Shown piece by piece: positions 45,904 to 56,870 of a stretch of 64,000 nt of DNA. Origin of the DNA: Canna indica (lineage: Eukaryota; Streptophyta; Magnoliopsida; Zingiberales; Cannaceae); assembly GCA_034359265.1 (NCBI GenBank), contig CP136893.1, forward strand, positions 43,535,501 through 43,599,500, in the 5' to 3' direction. Within the stretch, counting starts at the first letter, position 1; each line of letters starts with the position of its first letter. Below the pieces are notes generated by a model that was given only the letters and a program-made list of their open reading frames with translations, did not search any database and was not told the DNA's origin. The translations under genes were made by a program, and so were the position numbers.

Positions 45904-45917
45904 TGGCTCTGATACTA
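45904..45917 (-). other. Likely tRNA-Met primer binding site
   Basis: On the minus strand TAGTATCAGAGCCA differs at one base from TGGTATCAGAGCCA. It lies just after the LTR-like segment ending TCCCATCCCA. Confidence 0.6.
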
Positions 45918-46478
45918 CTATTGGGATGGGAATAATAAATGCATCGGAGATAGCAATTTAAAAAATTCTAAACATCCCAAAATAGCGATCTACTTTAACA
46001 ACAATTAAGGAATTCAATCTACGAGAGAAGGGAAAAGGTATACCTTATACCGCGGTTGGATAGGGTGCTCCTATTCCGGTATCTAGACACCAACGTGCAT
46101 GTCCTCCAATGATAGTCCACACCAGGTGCCTCGCAACAAAAGGGCAACAAACAATCAGACTCGTCATGGATCAACGAAGACACTTTCTCAAACCTCGAAA
46201 CCCCAAAGGCTAGGCCGGCATTTCCACCAAGAACCAGACTCCAAAACGAGAGGAAGAGGATATGAGAAATCAATGGAACGAAGAGGTATATAAAAGAGTA
46301 CCTCGCTATCCTTGTTCGAAATCCTCCAAGTTGATGAAGTAGGCGGCACACCCAAGTAGAAGACACCCCGAAATTTGGCTTCGTAAAAGACCGGGAAAGG
46401 AGGAAGTAGATCGCCGACCACCAATGGAGAGGAGGAAGAACTAATTCACCAACCCCCACCAATGGAGTGCTCGGCCAC

Positions 46479-46492
46479 CATTTATATAGAGG
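46479..46492 (-). promoter_or_regulatory. LTR TATA box
   Basis: CTCTATATAAATGG on the minus strand, preceded by a C-run and followed by a leader of about 560 nt to the primer site. Confidence 0.6.
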
Positions 46493-46519
46493 GGGGGCGG
46501 TTACAAGGTAGACCTGACC

Positions 46520-48186
46520 TGTTGGTGAAATGGCGACACTAGAGGGGGGTGAATAGTATGTTATCTAAATCTTTTTGCCTAAATTCTGTTTTAATCATTT
46601 CTTGAACTACTTAGGCAAATTGCAATTTATCGACTAAATACGGAAGCAATAATAAAACAGTTAAACAAAAACAAAGATAGCAATGCTAACACAATGAGAT
46701 TTAAAGTGGTTCGGCCCCAAATCCCAATGCCTATTCCACTTCCTAAGCACCCCGCTTAGGATTTCCAAACTAAACTTTACTAGATTAATCTTGTTTTCCT
46801 TACAACGAGGACTTTGACCCGAAGAGTCTCGCTCTCAACCTAAGGCTCTTCCACACCCGGAAGTCTTCGCCTTCTTACCGAGAGCACTCTTCCACCTTAA
46901 TCTAAGGGACAACTCAACTAATTCTAGTAAACTAAGTTTACAATGGTGGGTTTAAGCCTCAACGCCAAGGTAACCACCAACTCAATCAACCTAGCACTCT
47001 AGGTTTACACAAATTCAAATACAATGAAATAAATACCAAAATACAACAATAATGAGAGAAAATTATAAACAATTTAAACTTAGCTCTCAAACAAGATGTC
47101 CTAGCTCCTCTTGATGACTTGAAGATGAATCAAGGCAAGCTCAAAGTCAATCTCAAGATTTCTAGGCTCAAAGCTAGGGTTCTTTGGAAAGATGGCTCAA
47201 GAATTCTTGTAGAGATGCAAGGAGTGGCTCTTTGAGGCTTAGAAGCATCATTAGTAGCTTGGAAGAGAGTTTGAGGTGGGTATTTATAACCGTCCTAAAC
47301 AAAATGGCTCATCAACGGGTGTATTTTTGCCCATTGCCGACGCCTGGTCGCTTGCCGATCGATCATCGGTCGACCAATGGATCTATCGCCCAAGCGACCG
47401 CAGCATTCTGTCGCTTCTGGGCGCACTTCGATCGACCGAAATGTCTACTGCCAATTTTTGGCCACATTCGGTCGACCGACTGGCAAATTATGGCATCATT
47501 CAGTCGATTGAAATGCCTTCTCCTTCGATTGGTTGACCAGTCGGTCGGTCGAACCTGGGCAGGGCAGATTTCTTTACTTGTTTGTTCATTTTCTGGATAG
47601 TTAATAACTTTAAAATATAAATGTTATATAAGGATTACGCCCCATTTGGATTCAATAAAAATATCTAAAAAATCAAAATCCTTAAGAATCAAAATTTAAC
47701 TTTTGGGGTCTAGTACAAATTTTTGAAAAACATAAATTTTTTATTCTTTCGGCTCAAGTATGGGTAGGCTAAAGGCTTCCAAAAATTCCTTTAAAATACC
47801 TCATTATCTAGTTTTTACCCAAGGAACAATTACCGTCATTTTTTGTGTCAAGAAAATGTCTAGGTCATATAGCCCTCCAAGAAGCTCCCTAGGCTTAGTG
47901 AATTTCAGGACGATTTCTAGGTTTTCATGTTTTGGGGTTCGGATTTGGTTTTTGGATTCTTTGCATGATAAAGAGAATTTTCAAAATAAATTAGACACCC
48001 TAAACCTAGACTATATCTTCCCAATGAATCCGAGAGCGTCGACCAACATCCTTCTGATTTTTCGATCGAGGACGTTGTGCGCTAACCGATACGAAACCTG
48101 AGAGAATTTCTCAATCAAATATTAGTTCCATGTTTGTTATCATCAAAACCAAGATTAAGACCAAGGTTGAAAACCTTAGGCCAACA
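46520..48186 (-). mobile_element. SIRE-type LTR, full length
   Basis: On the minus strand it runs from TGTTGGCCTAAGGTTTTC (48186) to GCCATTTCACCAACA (46520), 1667 bp, with TGTTGG/CCAACA ends. The flanks TGACC and CGCCC match at three of five positions, so a decayed target duplication is possible. The cassette 47330-47560 (GGTCGACC, GATCGACCG words) precedes a GTTATAAATACCC box (about 47290-47278). It is probably a solo LTR, as no internal sequence adjoins it. Confidence 0.8.
47278..47560 (-). promoter_or_regulatory. LTR U3 cassette (GGTCGACC palindromes) and TATA box
   Basis: TATAAATA on the minus strand near 47281, with TCGACC/GGTCGA dyads clustered 45-280 bp upstream. This is the same arrangement as at 2758-2965. 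Confidence 0.55.
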
Positions 48187-49329
48187 CGCCCCCCCTCTTA
48201 AAACTCTCTCCCTAAAATTCCGGAGTTTGCCTCCAAATATAATTCATATTTTAATGGCTTCATAATTAATTTAAAATTAATTAAATCTAATAAAATATAA
48301 ATTTATTTCTCCCTGAAACAACTTTCCTATCATGTTCGTAAACAAGATCAGTGATCGAGTTGCAACATGTCCATGCTAGTAGACATATAGGGCCGCATTC
48401 AGCCTTTATCTCATAAGGGACTCGATAGATCAACTTCTATTCGAATCTTACTAGTCAACACTAAACCCCTTTAGTGTGGTCATTAGGGACTCCACTCACA
48501 AGTCAAGATTGACGTCTAGCAACGTGTCATGACTACCCAGATAGTGTGAGGTTCAATCTACAGGGATCGAATGCCCTTCGGTGATTAGTTATCGTGCAAC
48601 TAAATCCCTCGGTTACAATGTCCCGAAGTCGGCTAGGGTACGGAAGAAGTGTGAAACCCTAATACCGATTCATATGTGTTTCACCCGCCAAGATGTAGTC
48701 TCAATAATGAAATGTTAGAAACATCTTTCTGACTTTCATGCCTACTCTGGCCAGAGATTCCCGAGTCGACACTTGCAATGACACATAGGACAGTATCTCC
48801 TCTTACTCGGAGTAACTGATTCCATGTTGGTTGCTCACCTACCTCCATGAATGATTTCCCATGCCCGGTAATACCCAACACATGACGCTGAGGGCCAGGT
48901 AGGGATAGAACAAAAGCAATGGGTCATCACTCACAAGGTCATCATGACAACTTCAGGTCCAAGGACTGCTTGCACCTACTATCACCCGAGGAACATCCTA
49001 TTGACACTCATGTAAGGATTCCATTCTATGTTCCTCGTGTAGGTACATTCAGTGAACTCATTCATTAATGAGCACATGCACTTGTACATTAATGACAGCT
49101 CAAAGGTAATTATGAGATCAGCTACCCCCTATCGTATAGGGCATATACCAAGTGCACTAGTCTATCTGGAATCACCAATCCCCTAATCGATGATCCTATG
49201 ACTAGGAACATTTAGAACAAGGGCATATGGATTGTAAGTCTCACTGGCATGATCTTATCATGACCTTAGAATCATTTGCCTGAATTCTTGGGATTCATCA
49301 TAACCTTTACAAATAAAGATGTAGCATAT

Positions 49330-51450
49330 GATGAAAAGTTGCATCATAAAGTTGATTATCCTTGAATAGTCCCTGAACACATCGACATGTGATCGGCTCA
49401 AGGGCACTATTCCTTTCAAAAAACATTGGCCAATTTCATCCAATCTCCCTAACCTCAAGCACTATACACGTCCTATCCAAGATTCTGGCCTTAAGGTTGA
49501 AGCCTCATATGCTCGCTCTGGTGGGGAATACCTAGTGTGCTTTCATGAAAGGTCGATTGACACATGATAGCTTCATGGCGCCAATGAGCTTATCTACTTT
49601 TGTAAACGATCCGGCACGGATGCCCTCCTAATTAAACTTGACATGACCAAAGTTGGGACTTTTTGTTGGAGATTCTACGCAGGAGGTATTTTCCAACTAT
49701 TTGGGTATCTTGGATTGGCATCTTACTGTGATCAGGGGAATTCGTGGTCCTGGTAAATGGTAACCCGGGTAAATGGTTCCATCATACAAAGGGTCTCCAT
49801 CAGGGGGAGACCCTATCTCCGTATCTCTTCCTACTTGTAGCAAATATTTTCTCAAGAATGATGAGGAAGGCTAATGCAAAGGGCTTAATCTCTGGTATTA
49901 ACCCGAGTGGAAACAGGTAGATTACAAATCTAGAATTCGCAAATGACTTCATCATCTTCACACGCAGGATTGGGGAGGATCTCAAGAACACAAATTTGCT
50001 TCTTCTTGCTTTTGGTTTCATGATGGGCCTCCGTGTAAACTTGGGAAAAACAACGGTGATCCACATTCTAAAGGACTCCTCCAAAGCCTAGAGGGCGGCT
50101 GCTTTTCTGGGATGCCAAGCAAAAAATTTTCCAATCAAATACCTCAGCCTCCCGCTGAGGAATGGACACCTTACTAGGGAAGACTGGAATCAGGTTATCT
50201 CTCAAATGGATCGCAGGCTTGCTTCGTGGCAAGGGTGAATGCTCGTTAGAGGGGGGAGGTTAACCCTTATTAACAATGTTTTAAGCAGTCTTTGTGAACA
50301 CTATCTGGCCATCATCCGTGCACCGAAATGGGTGATCAAGCAAATTGACATGAGAAGAAGAAACTTCCTCTGGCAAGGGGGAGGGGGGGAGGGGAAAGGA
50401 AACGCTCTTGTTTGTTGGGAGGATGTAATCTCCCCTCGGCGGAATGGGGGTCTGGTCATCATTGACTTGGAGAACCATAACCTTGCAAGGCTCGGCAGGT
50501 GGTGGTAGGGTGTGCACGCCGGCTCGGGTGTTCTATGGGTCCATATTGTTGAGCAGAGCTACTTCCCTCGAAAGAGTTGGCAAGCGAACCACAACACGGT
50601 CACCTAGTCTGTGATTTGGAAAGGGATTTATGTGGCTAAGCAGATGTTTGGAATAGGCATGGAAGCGACGGTAGGAAATGGGGAAACTACCTTGTGTTGG
50701 CTCGATAAATGGTTGCTTAACTCCCGCCTGGCTAATTTCTTCCCGAGCCTATTTAGGCTTAGCCATCATAGGCATGGGAGAATAAGTCAATTTGTAGACG
50801 TATGGTCAGACCAACCAATGGAGATTAAGTTGGAGAACGAGGGCTGAGCAGCAAGAGATTGAACGCCTGGTCGCTTCCATCGGTAGCCCAAATCAAAGCT
50901 TGGAAGCGGGCTCAGGAGTATGGCACTGGAATTCTTTGGGTATTTTCTCTACCGCCGCTATGTATAAACGTCTTGTGGAAAGAGGAATCCAAGACTCGAA
51001 ATGTGAGCGTATATGGAAGTGCAAAGGCCCTCTAAAAATAAAATTTGTCCTCTGGCTTGCTGTAAAAAACCGTCTTCAGATCAGGGATTGGCTTATAAAG
51101 CACGTCACACCGTTGGAGGACCCTAGATGAGTCTTTTGTCATAATGAAGAAGAATTAGTGTCACACCTATTCTCGAGGTGTAAACCCTATAGGTGCGGCT
51201 AGAAAAAACTCCTACAATAGGCTGGGGAACAATGCTTTGAGGTAATCCTGACGACGGATGAAGCGACCCTAACTTGGAAGAAAGGCCAGGTTACCCTAGC
51301 TATATTGTGGTGCTGGAGCGTTTGGACGGTTAGAAATAATTCCATCTTTTGGGAGAGACAGCTTGATTGGGACGAGGCAGTGCGGCTAGGTTTTTCTTTT
51401 TGAAATAGGATCAAGGCAGATGTATTGATATGACAATTCTGCATCCTATT
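49330..51450 (+). pseudogene. LINE B ORF2 remnant: RT and zf-RVT
   Basis: LINE reverse transcriptase read across shifts: GQFHPISLTSSTIHVLSK (about 49430), LALRLKPHMLALVGN, LLIKLDMTK (about 49640), then GETLSPYLFLLVANIFSR and FANDFIIF (about 49940), where the normal FADD is FAND. Thumb and connection blocks (SLPLRNGHLTREDWNQV, GRLTLINNVLSSL, IDMRRRNFLWQG) follow, then a zf-RVT region (WHWNSLGIFSTAAMYKRL, KCKGPLKIKFVLWLAVKN, to 51130). The endonuclease and RNase H are not seen. It is most likely the 3' half of the LINE whose ORF1 lies at 22891-23926. Confidence 0.85.
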
Positions 51451-51653
51451 TCTCTTTTGCTAGTTCTAGCTTTAGTTATGTTTAGTTATTGTTATGTTTT
51501 GCTTTTTAACTCCTCTTATCCTGTACCTTTTCCTCTAGGGGTTCCATTTTGAGAAACAACTCATCCTGACCGAACCCGATGTACGTTCCAATTCTCTTGA
51601 AATGATATGTGTGGCGATGGTCTCACTTTTTTTCAAAAAATAAAAAGAATTTT
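51451..51653 (+). other. LINE B 3' untranslated region and tail
   Basis: Tandem GTTATGTTTA-like words, then TTTTTTTCAAAAAATAAAAA, a typical plant LINE 3' end. The next bases, GTACTCACATTAAATTTCC, recur at 52071 and mark the insertion boundary. Confidence 0.65.
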
Positions 51654-51925
51654 GTACTCACATTAAATTTCCTTCATATATATATATATATGCTAATATA
51701 ATATATATGATCAGATAAAGTGCGGATACAATTTTTAGTTTACGAATGCAAATAAAACTGCATACAAGAAAATGATCACCAGACACCAATATTTTTGGGA
51801 TCGGACTAGATTGGATTTCATTATACATTGGCTTAGTCAAAATCCAATCAAGAATTAACCTCAGTCAATCAAAATTAAATTTTATCAATCAACTTGATGA
51901 GCCAGTGGCCTTCCAGTTCAGCGTT
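51654..51925. other. Flank of LINE B, no gene seen
   Basis: It begins with GTACTCACATTAAATTTCC and a short (TA)n run, then A/T-rich non-coding sequence up to segment Y copy 2. Confidence 0.5.
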
Positions 51926-52067
51926 CAATTTGGACCTTGAAATATAAATTATCTAGTTGATTATTACAAAGAACTGCGATATTGAGAAAAAAATGTTAAG
52001 AAAATGAAAAAATTCAAAAACAAAGCATCCATATATATGCTCATGTAATATATATGATCAAATCTTT
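51926..52067. repeat. Flank segment Y, copy 2 (uninterrupted)
   Basis: A near-identical copy of 22600-22740, here continuing directly into GGTGTACTCACATTAAATTT. It behaves as an unoccupied version of the site where the LINE B/DYW block sits. Confidence 0.85.
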
Positions 52068-52588
52068 GGTGTACTCACATTAAATTTCCTTCATCCTCAT
52101 GATTGACATTAAAAATTTATTTATGCCCATGTGGTTCCACATGTAGGTTGGGTAGTGTTTCCAGCTCACACATAAAGGGAAGTGGAATAGTATTTCTTAT
52201 CCAATATAATTTTAGATACAATGACATGGAATACTACTAATTTATCCGAAAAATTGGAACTTGATATTGATAAATATATTAAGCATTTTATAGTTTTCAA
52301 AGATATAGTTTTCTGTTAGCTTGCTGTTAAATTTTTTCTGACATGAATAATTTAAACCAATCAGTATGTTGGTTTATCACTGGCTTATGATTGTTGGATC
52401 AGCAACCATTACAGTCTATATTTTAGTAAGTAATACAGTGATACTCCGAATTACATATGTCAATCAGCTACCAAGTTTTTTATCATCGTTCTGAAGTCTA
52501 ACAAGGATGATTAACTTAAACCAACTATATCAGTTGCCTAATAGAAAATACTAATCTGCCACAAAAAGCTACCACTTCTCCATTTACA
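52068..52588. other. A/T-rich sequence downstream of the DUF1677 gene
   Basis: Non-coding. The part next to 52588 is expected to hold the 3' untranslated region of the minus-strand gene. No clear polyadenylation signal is singled out. Confidence 0.5.
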
Positions 52589-52930
52589 TTAGGACGAGAT
52601 TTCCATCCTTCCATATTTCTTTGGAAGCACTGCTGAATCAACCTTCGCGAAGTCTGCAGACCTCCTCCTCAAAATCTGCCTGATGCCATCAGCTACACCA
52701 ACTACAGGATTCAACTTAGATTCACTGCAGAAAGAGCTGTGAGCTTTTATGGCCTCCTCCACTCCACTAGTACTCTTCCTCCTCTGCTTTCTTGATTCAT
52801 CTTTCACCACTTCAGAGCAAAGTCCACACAGCCATTTGCCATCAAAGAGTGCCTTCACACTGCTTATGTAGTTCTTGGTGCAGTCCTCGCGAAGCCCGCA
52901 GCATTCGCACTTGACTGATTCGATGTCCAT
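52589..52930 (-). CDS. DUF1677 family protein
   Basis: An intact 113-residue single-exon frame. After MDIESVK comes the family's cysteine pattern: CECCGLREDCTKNYISSV (residues 8-25), then GKWLCGLCSEVVKDESRK (about 31-48). The C-x-C-C...C and C-x2-C spacing suggests metal binding. The C-terminal half is basic and Ser-rich (SRKQRRKSTSGVEEAIKA, then ADGIRQILRRRSADFAK), as in plant DUF1677 proteins of 90-180 residues. The biochemical role is unknown. The Met at 52930 is the first in frame, follows a short TATA-preceded leader, and codes directly into the conserved block. There is no signal peptide or membrane segment. A CACTA end lies about 720 bp upstream. This is the only convincing intact host gene in the window. 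Confidence 0.88.
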   Translation of the reverse strand: MDIESVKCECCGLREDCTKNYISSVKALFDGKWLCGLCSEVVKDESRKQRRKSTSGVEEAIKAHSSFCSESKLNPVVGVADGIRQILRRRSADFAKVDSAVLPKKYGRMEISS

Positions 52931-52990
52931 GCCAGTTATGGAGTTGGAGTGAATTGTATGTATGTGTTGGAAGAGAAGGCTTCAGGGGGG

Positions 52991-53003
52991 AGGCTTTTAT
53001 AGT
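52991..53003 (-). promoter_or_regulatory. TATA box of the DUF1677 gene
   Basis: The minus strand reads GACTATAAAAGCCT. It lies about 65-70 bp upstream of the start codon, so transcription starting about 30 bp downstream would leave a leader of roughly 35-40 nt. The leader has CAACACATACATACAATTCA, a CA-rich plant 5' leader composition. Confidence 0.75.
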
Positions 53004-53651
53004 CGGAGAAAGTGGAAGGTCGCCACGAAGACTCATTGCTGGCCTAGCTTTTCCTTGCATTAAAAGCAGGAGATGGAATTGGATTAGGGGAACTGAGTTT
53101 TGACTACCACCTTCATGTCATGGGTCTTCTTACCACTTCTGTAGGGCATTCTTTGTTGACTTGAATTGAATGTCAAGTACCAAATTCCTCATGTAATTGG
53201 ATAATGCTAGAGAATTCATTGCTTCCTGTCTTCAATTTTTATCTTGATCGATTAGATGTATGCTGCTTTCAAATAATTTTCAAAACGAATATGATCTTGT
53301 CAAAAGCGATTAATGTGATGGTCGATGATGCCCTATTAATTCTTATCAAACTTGGCAACTGATTAGGTGAAGGACCTCCAACAACTTGGACAAAGAAAAT
53401 TAGTAGCATTTATTTTTGAAATGTGCAACTTTTCTTTGTCTAGCTAAGAGATGAAATCTTCAGGGTTAGACACTTGTCTTTTATTTGTGAATAAAGATTA
53501 TAAACACTAAGGGCATGATAATAAATGAGAGAGAGAGTTGGACAACAACTTTTGTATAGGCCTAACTCCACCTCAAAAGCTAGCTCATGGGGGGAGGATT
53601 GCTAAATTATATAAAGGCTATCTTGATCATATCTCTAAACAATATGGGACT
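53004..53651. other. Upstream region of the DUF1677 gene
   Basis: Non-coding, moderately A/T rich. It is the remaining proximal promoter region between the TATA box and the CACTA insertion. No clear transcription-factor cluster is evident. Confidence 0.5.
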
Positions 53652-53659
53652 CACTACTA

Positions 53660-54030
53660 GAATTGTCGTCATTATCGACGGCTCAAGCCGTGGATGAACC
53701 GTCGGTGACAACTATCACGGACGGCGTTAGCCGTGGCAAAACGACGTCACTGAAGTGCGCATCTCAGATAAGTTGTGACAGCATCTTTCAGCCGTCACAA
53801 GTAATCATCAGCGACAGATGCTGGCGCTATCGCTGATTTAAACACATCAGTGATGGTTGTATGCGGCTGTCATTGATACAAACACATTAGCCACGGTCGC
53901 GGGCCGTAGGTCATACTATTAGCAACCACGATATTTGGTGCTGCCCAGGCCATCAGCCATTTACGATAAGCTTTCAGCCACGGCTTAGTGACGGTCGACC
54001 ATGGATAAGCCGTGGCTAAAGGTATATTCT
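53660..54030. repeat. CACTA 2 left subterminal repeats
   Basis: About a dozen diverged GCCGTGGC / GCCACGGC / GCCGTCAC words in both orientations (for example AAGCCGTGGATGAACCG, CAGCCACGGCTTAGTGACGG), typical of a CACTA terminus. Confidence 0.75.
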
Positions 54031-54300
54031 GTAACTGAAAAAAATGAAAATTTTGTAAATTCTTATATACAATGATATTTATAGATTACAATCTATTTTT
54101 AATCACAGATTACAACCAAAAAACATCATACATATACATTTGAAACCAAACATACAAGTTTTACATAAATATTATCAATTTAAACCTCAAACCGGATGCA
54201 AATAATTATCAAAATATCATATATATACAACCATAAGTATATAAACAACTATCAGTATACAAACAAGTATCAAAATATAAACAAAATACAATAAACCAAA

Positions 54301-54560
54301 ATCTCACGGTTGCGGTGGAGGCAGTGGAGTCGAAGCGACTGGGTTGGGAGCGTCGACTGGGTCGAGGAGGAGGACGACTGCGACATCATTGGTAGAAGGC
54401 CAGAGTGAGACACAATCTGAGTGAGGAGTGTCTGCATGTTCTGCATCGTCTGTCTAAACTCTTCATTCGTCTATCTCTACTCCTCCATCGCTAGCCTCTA
54501 TTCCTCCGTCGCCTGTCTCTACTGGGTGAGCTCCGACTCCAAGGCCGCTATGCGGCTCTG
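54301..54560 (-). pseudogene. CACTA 2 accessory gene, C-terminal part
   Basis: Minus-strand frame continuing from 60256 across the CACTA 3 insertion: IAALESELTQ, EEFRQTMQNMQTLLTQIV, then a Ser/Gln/Thr-rich tail, with several TAGs. The Gln/Glu/Met heptad character suggests a coiled coil, as in 55191-55450 of CACTA 3 (LEETVARQTEMMERQSQM). The CTG at the join is duplicated at 60253. Confidence 0.7.
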
Positions 54561-54566
54561 CACTAC

Positions 54567-54895
54567 TAGAAAAATGGTCATCAGCAACGGCTGATGCCGT
54601 TGCTGAGCCGTTGCAATAGAGCCGTGACAGAAAGTCGCGTTGCTGATGACTTCGCAACGGATCAGCAACGGCCGCTCGGGTCGTCGCTAAAACTATTATC
54701 AGCAACGGGTTTGCCACAGACCCGGAGCCGTTGCTGATAACAGTAATAGCAACGGCCGCTGAGTCCGTAGCAACGCCGTTAGTAAAACGCCGTCGCTAAG
54801 CCGTTGCTGTAGGTCATCAGCAACGACTTTCGATACACTTTTAGCAACGGCTTTCCCACGGATACCCGTGGGAAAGCCGTTGCTGATGACCAATA
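54567..54895. repeat. CACTA 3 left subterminal repeats (GCAACGGC)
   Basis: About thirteen copies of AGCAACGGCT / AGCCGTTGCT words. The right-end set is at 59945-60240. Confidence 0.9.
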
Positions 54896-55190
54896 CCTGC
54901 AACCAGAAAATTTGAAACTTTCAAATTTCCATTGATACATTGATACATTTATCTGATACATAACTCACACACCCATACCCTCATACACACATTCATTCAC
55001 ACATCACAAACACCTCATACACATTCATTCACACATCACAAACACACCAACATATATACATCAAAACAATTATACTTATATTGATAATTATCCACGATAG
55101 TATAAAAACAATTCAAATGCAAAATTGAAGTATCAATATCCAAACAAAATAAGTTAAACAAGTTCAATATCCAAACAAAAAATCTCACGA

Positions 55191-56726
55191 TCAAGATGGA
55201 GGATGGTCTGGATTATATGGCGGGGTCTGGAGCGCTTGAGTGTACACCGGCGTAGACTGACTCGAGGACGACGGATTAGATGATGCCGAAGAGATGCCTG
55301 CTTCGGGATGACCTGACATGTTGCGTAGCATAGATTGTATATCTGCCATCATCTGACTCTGGCGCTCCATCATCTCAGTCTGACGCGCGACCGTCTCCTC
55401 TAGAGTCCTTATTCTGTTACTATGATCATAACTGGATCTAGAGGTGGACGGCCGCTCACCAGCGACCGGAGGGGTCGGTGCCCCAAGTGGCCCTAGTACG
55501 GCTCGCGCATGACCACTATCTGCGAAGCCATATACGCGGCCATGGTCCCAGCCACCTGCGGCCTCGACCCACGATGCTGCGTCAAAGTCCTCGGGGGTAC
55601 CCCCGCGCTGCACCACCGTCTGGCTGTAGGTCTCCTACTCGAGTTTGATTTTTTGTTTAATATTTATCATAAAACTTAAATTATAAATATATAATGAATA
55701 ATTTAAACAAATATATAATTACCATAATGTATGCAGCGCGGTTGTGGATGTACTCCCCCGTCCCATGTGCTCGACGGTGAGTCCGCTCAAACACCGCCAT
55801 CGGGGAGGGTCGCTGGACACTCCCGTCATCCGACACCGTCGTCTACATTTACAAAACAAATACATTAATTAGTACACATAATAACAAATAAAATATATAA
55901 TTAAAAGGTATACTTACCATACGGTTTGCGTGCACTGCAAATGCAACAGAGCCGCCGGTGTGACGCGCTGCTCCTCCCGACATGCGATTTCTAGCCGCAT
56001 TCCGAGAAACCTCCTGCCATCGATCCGTCGACCATATCCCCACGAGCTGGTCCCATATATCCGGAGTAATCCAACTGGGGCCGTATCCCCGAGTCTCCGC
56101 GATGTTAGTGGTCCCAGCTCGGGCCATCGCTTGGGACCGAGCCTGCCCCAGCTGCCCGTCGTACCTTGCCCGGGAAATAGCCTCCCAGGTAGCGTAAATG
56201 AAGGGCCTCTGGTCCTCGGCCCATGTATAGCGAGCCTGCAAAATAATAATATCAGTACCAATATTAATATATCATCATGCATGTAAAAAATAATAATAAT
56301 ACGTGCCTCAAACTCGCGCCATAACATGTCGACGTGCTCGCTAGGCACGTGAGACCACGTAGGCCATGCCCCGTGCATGTATCGTCGAATAGTAGAAGAA
56401 ATGCTCCTCGGCACTTCTTCTTGCTCGAACCTGCACAACAAAAATAAATTTTAATATTATATTATGATATAATGAATTTGTAATGATTCATAATTCATGA
56501 TATATTACCGCTCCCCAATCATGCTAATCAATCTACGTGACTCTGTGGCTGGTGGAGGCTGCCACCTGTTCGGCCCGCGTGGCCGCCTACGTCTGGATGT
56601 ACTAGCCTCGGCAGTATCATCGGAATGAGGATCAGCAACAGGTGGATCAGCAGCATGAGTAAGTGCTGGAGTCTCACCGATCGGAGACTCCGAAACTCTC
56701 CTGCGTCGATAACCACGACCAGACAT
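55191..56726 (-). CDS. CACTA 3 accessory protein (Ptta/En/Spm transposase_24-like)
   Basis: A probable spliced gene. Exon 1 (56726 to about 56513) has MSGRGYRRRRVSESPIGE and a basic RRRRPRGPNRW, ending at G/GTAATA. Exon 2 (56431 to about 56313) has YMHGAWPTWSHVPSEHVD. Exon 3 (56235 to about 55920) has ARYTWAEDQRPFIYATWE, the W-E pattern of plant En/Spm-type accessory proteins. A short exon (about 55840-55730) has VFERTHRRAHGTGEYIHN. The last (about 55640-55191) has a coiled coil (LEETVARQTEMMERQSQM) and a Ser/Gln-rich end. The role in relatives is binding subterminal repeats or assisting TNP2. No stop is evident in the exons. The exon 2/3 border is unusual (GAG/GC or later GT). Confidence 0.7.
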
Positions 56727-56870
56727 ATCTGTCGAACAGACATATAATCAGATTATTGTATAAATAGTAGAGATATATTTAATAAAATATATACTTTACA
56801 ATTATTTTTCATCATCTGAATAATAGTCTTCGAATTCTTCTTCTTCTTCCTCTTCTTCCTCTTCTTCATC

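Larger units (their letters stand above)
45918..49300 (-). mobile_element. Old copia-type LTR, interrupted by a SIRE-type LTR
   Basis: On the minus strand, 49300-48187 plus 46519-45918 read as one LTR of about 1.7 kb. Its promoter region is split by the SIRE-type LTR at 46520-48186. A TATA box, CTCTATATAAATGG, lies at about 46492-46479, followed by a leader to the primer site at 45917. The outer limit is approximate, because LINE RT sequence begins at about 49330. The family is not certain. Confidence 0.5.

Noticed and set aside
48187..49300. Possible host gene (several short frames).
   Set aside because: No frame exceeds about 66 residues or shows a domain; sequence character and position fit an LTR.
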